Of a stretch of 25,216 nucleotides of DNA, positions 21,933 through 25,216 are shown piece by piece. This DNA comes from an uncultured Clostridia bacterium. Its GTDB lineage: Bacteria; Bacillota; Dehalobacteriia; UBA4068; JAAVYR01. The notes below the pieces were generated by a model, which saw nothing but the letters and a program-made list of their open reading frames with translations, was not told where the DNA came from and ran no database searches. The stretch's first letter is position 1. Each line of letters starts with the position of its first letter. A program made the translations under genes and the position numbers. The stretch spans positions 1 through 25,216 of the forward strand of contig CAMNVD010000008.1 in assembly GCA_946562005.1 (NCBI GenBank), written 5' to 3'.

Positions 21933-23267
21933 TTAATTTTCCGCAAAGGAATAGTCAGCAAACCTGGTATATTCCCGGAAAAATGCTAATTGCGCACTAC
22001 CCACAGAGCCGTTTCTGTGTTTTGCCACGATGACTTCTACCAGAGATTGGGGCACCTCGCCCCCATCTTCATCGGTAGATTTGGGCTGATGGATAAAGAG
22101 TACCACGTCAGCGTCTTGTTCCAACGCCCCGGATTCCCGCAGGTGGCTTAAGTTAGGCGGCTCGTTGGTCCGCTCCACCAGACGAGAAAGCTGGGATAGC
22201 GCTAGCACTGGCACGTCTAATTCTTTAGCCAGAGCCTTCAAAGAACGAGAAATTTCCGAGATTTCCTGTTGTCGGTTTTCGATGCGGCGGCTGCCCTGCA
22301 TCAGCTGTAGATAGTCCACCACCAAAAGGTCTAGCTTCCCTTGTTCCAGAATGAGACGTCTTGCCTTGGCCCGCATTTCCGTGATGGTAATCCCCGGCGT
22401 ATCATCCATGAAAATATTGGCTTCCGAAAGAGGACCCAAGGCCGCCGAAAGCCGTCCTGCCTCATCACTGGAGAGCATCCCTTTCCGCACCTTGGATTGG
22501 TCTACTTTAGCCTGGGTACAGAGCATTCTTTGCACCAGCTGTTCATTAGGCATTTCTAAGCTAAAGACCGCTACGGTTTTGCCATATTTACACCCTGCCT
22601 GTTGAGCAATATTCATAGCAAAAGAGGTTTTCCCCATCCCCGGTCTAGCCGCTAGAATGATAAGGTCTCCTTTTTGCAGACCGGAAAGGATTCTATCTAA
22701 ATCTGTAAAGGTAGGTATCCCCGTCACCCCGTCGCTAGCTTTGATTTCTAAGATTTGCTCAAAGACCTGCAAAGATAAGTCTTTGATAGAGTCAAAGTTG
22801 CTGCTGACCTTGCGGTTAGATACGTCAAAGATGGCTTTTTCCGCATCCATGAGAAGTTCTTGCGCATCTTTTCCGCCCGCATAACCGTCTGCTAAGATTT
22901 CCCCTGCCGCATGGATTAAGTCCCGTGTGAGAGACGTCTCCGCCACGATTTTGCTATAGTGGACAGCAGCGGTAGCACTAGGCACCGCATCAGCAAGGGT
23001 TGCAATGTAGCTGACGCCGCCGGCCCGCTCCAGGTTATCCTGTCGCCGTAGCTCTTCCACCACCGTTACCAGGTCGCAAGGCTCCCCCTTAGCAGAGAGG
23101 TTGACCATACACTGGAAGATAACTTGATGGTCGTCCCGGTAAAAGTCCCGGGCCTTGATTTGGTCCAGCACATAGACAATGGCGTCTTTATCTAAGAGGC
23201 AGGCTCCCAGCACTGCCTTTTCTGCTTCTATATTGTGGGGAGGGATACGGTCTTTTTCCCCGCTCAT
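21933..23267 (-). CDS. dnaB: Replicative DNA helicase DnaB
   Basis: Hexameric ATP-driven helicase of the replication fork (DnaC in Bacillus naming). Length 444 is typical. The N-terminal collar domain is about 1-105 (PPHNIEAEKAVLGACLLD), followed by the linker helix and RecA-like core with Walker A ARPGMGKT (207-214), Walker B LLVVDYLQ (314-321), and the DnaB motif LSQLSRLVERT with RESGALEQDADVV downstream. ATG at 23267 has GAGGGG eight bases upstream. It starts 15 bases after lonC stops, so the two are likely co-transcribed. I see no intein or strong terminator. Confidence 0.98.
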   Translation of the reverse strand: MSGEKDRIPPHNIEAEKAVLGACLLDKDAIVYVLDQIKARDFYRDDHQVIFQCMVNLSAKGEPCDLVTVVEELRRQDNLERAGGVSYIATLADAVPSATAAVHYSKIVAETSLTRDLIHAAGEILADGYAGGKDAQELLMDAEKAIFDVSNRKVSSNFDSIKDLSLQVFEQILEIKASDGVTGIPTFTDLDRILSGLQKGDLIILAARPGMGKTSFAMNIAQQAGCKYGKTVAVFSLEMPNEQLVQRMLCTQAKVDQSKVRKGMLSSDEAGRLSAALGPLSEANIFMDDTPGITITEMRAKARRLILEQGKLDLLVVDYLQLMQGSRRIENRQQEISEISRSLKALAKELDVPVLALSQLSRLVERTNEPPNLSHLRESGALEQDADVVLFIHQPKSTDEDGGEVPQSLVEVIVAKHRNGSVGSAQLAFFREYTRFADYSFAEN

Positions 23268-23282
23268 ATAGTCATCCCCTCT

Positions 23283-25199
23283 CTATTCTTGGTAGACAGC
23301 GTATTCCATGGCCTGCCAGATGGTTTCCACCGGTATTACCTGGATACCCTGTAAATCGGCAGGCACGTCTTTTTCATTATCTTTTGGGATGAGCACTGTT
23401 TTCATCCCCGCTTGCATAGCGCCATATAGCTTTTCTGGAATACCCCCTACAGGTTTTACATCCCCCTGGAGAGAGATTTCCCCAGTTACTGCTACATCTT
23501 GACGGATTTTCTTTCCCGTGACAGCGCTGTAGACCGCCAGGGTAAAAGCCACGCCGGCAGAAGGCCCATCTATATTGCCGCCGCCTACCACATTGATGTG
23601 GACATCATATTTTCCCAGGTCCTCACCTGTGATTAGCCGGAATACAGACGAAGCGTTGAATACCGAATCTTTGGCCATAGAGCCCGCTGTCTCGTTAAAG
23701 CGGATTTTCCCTTGAGCTGAGGACTTCTTCGCTGCCTCCCTGCCTTCAACGTCTTGCTTTACCGGGAAGGCTACCGCTTCTATTTCGATAAGAGAGCCTA
23801 AGAAGCCTGCTACGCCCAGCCCTGCAATAGCACCTATTTTACCGCCCTCACGGTTCTTCGGCAACACATAGGGCGTTAAGCGGGAAGATTGGATAGCTTC
23901 CTGCACGTCTGCCGTTGTAATGGTCAAATTCCCCTCAGTCACTCCCACTTGCCGTAATAGCGCCCGGCTATAAGCGTCAGCTAGCAGGTTATTGGCCTTC
24001 CGTCCCTCTATGGTAAACTGCGCAATGATATCGATGACTTCCGGCTCGCACTGCACCTGTAATTTCTCCACAGAAGCCGCTAAGATGGCCTTAATATCCT
24101 CTGGCGTTAAGGGAGAAAAGAATACCTCTGCACAGCGGGAACGGATAGCAGGACTAATTTCACCCGGCGAACGGGTAGTAGCGCCGATTAGGATAAAGTC
24201 TGCCGGCACCCCCGTTTCAAAGATTTGCTTGATATAAGCAGGCACCGCCGGGTCCTCCGGGTCATAATAAGAGGATTCAAAGAATACCCGCTTATCCTCT
24301 AATACCTTAAGCAGTTTATTGAGAAGCAAATCATCCATTTCGCCGATTTCATCGATAAATAAAACGCCGCCGTTGGCTTCGCTCACTAAGCCAAGCTTTG
24401 GCTCCGGCACGCCGCTGTCTGCCAAATCCCTTTTGGCTCCCTGATAAATAGGGTCATGGACAGAGCCGATAAGGGGATTAGTAATATCCCTAGGGTCCCA
24501 ACGGAGGGTGTTGCCGTCTACCTCGATAAAAGGCGCCTCCGGTCCAAAGACACTGGTGCCCATTTCTTTAGCCCGGGCAAGAGCAAGCCGAGCCGTGGTA
24601 GTCTTTCCCACCCCCGGTGGTCCGTATAAGATAACGTGCTGGGGAAAAGGAGAAACGATTTTCGCCAGGAGGCTTTTCACCCCTTGGGCCTGCCCGATGA
24701 CTTCTTCTATTTTTTGCGGCCGCAATTTTTCCATAGCAGAACGGCCCAGAGAGACCATTTCCATTTTTTCCAGCTTGTTTAGCTTTTCCTGGGTAGCAGC
24801 GTTTTCCACGCCACCTTGCTCTGCCAATACTTGCCTTTTAATATCCTGGATATATTCATCCTGCCGGTCGGCGATTTTTTCATTTATCATCCGCTCAATC
24901 TGGTCTTCGGTAATACGCCGCGCCATCTGAGAAGAGATTTCTTCTTTGATTTTATCTAACGCCTGTGGGATTTCCTTATGCCCCGGCACCTTATCTAGGG
25001 TCGGATTTTGAAAGACGATTTTCTCTAACCCTAATACCCGCTCCCCTAAATCGCTGGAATTAATCAAATCCATAATGCCCAACTTTGCGCCTTTCAGCAC
25101 TAGATGGTCAGCACCCCATAAATCCACCGCTAACCCATAGAGAGCCTCTACGTCAGCAGCCAGCTGATGCCCGTCTTCCTTTTCTTCCAATACACTCAT
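23283..25199 (-). CDS. lonC: ATP-dependent protease LonC
   Basis: AAA+ serine protease of the Lon family, LonC type. At 638 aa it lacks the large N-terminal substrate domain of LonA. A charged, probably coiled-coil N-terminal part (about 75-150) is followed by the AAA+ module: Walker A GPPGVGKTT (193-201), Walker B VLFIDEIGE (279-287), sensor IGATTRSP and IRSRCAEVFF. The protease domain has catalytic Ser547 in DGPSAGVAF and Lys590 in GGIPEKLYGA, so the Ser-Lys dyad is intact. ATG at 25199 has GAGG upstream. dnaB follows after 15 bases. A complete reading frame fits just inside the window; upstream rplI, common before this pair, would be outside. Confidence 0.95.
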   Translation of the reverse strand: MSVLEEKEDGHQLAADVEALYGLAVDLWGADHLVLKGAKLGIMDLINSSDLGERVLGLEKIVFQNPTLDKVPGHKEIPQALDKIKEEISSQMARRITEDQIERMINEKIADRQDEYIQDIKRQVLAEQGGVENAATQEKLNKLEKMEMVSLGRSAMEKLRPQKIEEVIGQAQGVKSLLAKIVSPFPQHVILYGPPGVGKTTTARLALARAKEMGTSVFGPEAPFIEVDGNTLRWDPRDITNPLIGSVHDPIYQGAKRDLADSGVPEPKLGLVSEANGGVLFIDEIGEMDDLLLNKLLKVLEDKRVFFESSYYDPEDPAVPAYIKQIFETGVPADFILIGATTRSPGEISPAIRSRCAEVFFSPLTPEDIKAILAASVEKLQVQCEPEVIDIIAQFTIEGRKANNLLADAYSRALLRQVGVTEGNLTITTADVQEAIQSSRLTPYVLPKNREGGKIGAIAGLGVAGFLGSLIEIEAVAFPVKQDVEGREAAKKSSAQGKIRFNETAGSMAKDSVFNASSVFRLITGEDLGKYDVHINVVGGGNIDGPSAGVAFTLAVYSAVTGKKIRQDVAVTGEISLQGDVKPVGGIPEKLYGAMQAGMKTVLIPKDNEKDVPADLQGIQVIPVETIWQAMEYAVYQE

Positions 25200-25216
25200 G
25201 TAAAACCTCGTATCTA

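Overview
This is a 25.2 kb chromosomal window, almost entirely housekeeping, from a low-to-mid GC member of the Bacillota. The gene order gltX-cysS-mrnC-(thyX)-rlmB-sigH, the lonC-dnaB pair, greA-lysS, stand-alone mini-RNase III, FAD-dependent ThyX and a SigH-type sigma factor all fit Clostridia or Negativicutes. An anaerobic gut-type Negativicute (for example Acidaminococcaceae or Veillonellaceae) is my best guess, but that is inference from gene content and not a sequence match. I see no prophage, transposase or CRISPR array.

Layout, left to right; nearly everything reads leftward (minus strand). 1-2.9 kb: a strong promoter reading out of the window, then lysS (a LysRS with an extra C-terminal tRNA-binding domain) and greA behind a consensus promoter and a long leader. 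2.9-5.6 kb: an unrecognised 302-aa protein, class II fructose-bisphosphate aldolase, and a double zinc-ribbon protein. 5.7-8.0 kb: cell-wall genes alr and a FemAB-type aminoacyltransferase. 8.1-11.5 kb: pyrG and argS. 11.6-12.1 kb: three tRNA genes (fMet, Tyr, Thr) between a consensus promoter and terminators. 12.1-18.0 kb: sigH, rlmB, thyX, mrnC, cysS, gltX. 18.3-20.2 kb: the only rightward genes, a TerC-family membrane protein and a small regulated module (divergent XRE repressor plus two small proteins). 20.2-20.6 kb: a non-coding 387-bp imperfect palindrome. 20.7-25.2 kb: ilvC, dnaB and lonC.

The most striking observation is in pyrG. The CTP synthase has a normal-looking synthase domain, but its glutamine amidotransferase domain has lost the nucleophilic Cys (now Asn381) and the catalytic His (now Leu508), and has a changed oxyanion motif. 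It should be unable to hydrolyse glutamine and would have to use free ammonia or a partner glutaminase. Other points worth a second look: the LysRS fusion; a divergent alanine racemase; about eleven copies of a short dispersed repeat all in one orientation; the large palindromic element; twin operators in the XRE module; near-identical terminators behind fba and ilvC; and a possible 25-residue membrane peptide in the greA leader.

Functionally the window supplies translation (four aminoacyl-tRNA synthetases, three tRNAs, two RNA-processing or modifying enzymes), transcription (GreA, SigH), replication and proteolysis (DnaB, LonC), nucleotide synthesis (PyrG, ThyX), cell wall (Alr, FemAB), glycolysis/gluconeogenesis (Fba) and branched-chain amino acid synthesis (IlvC).
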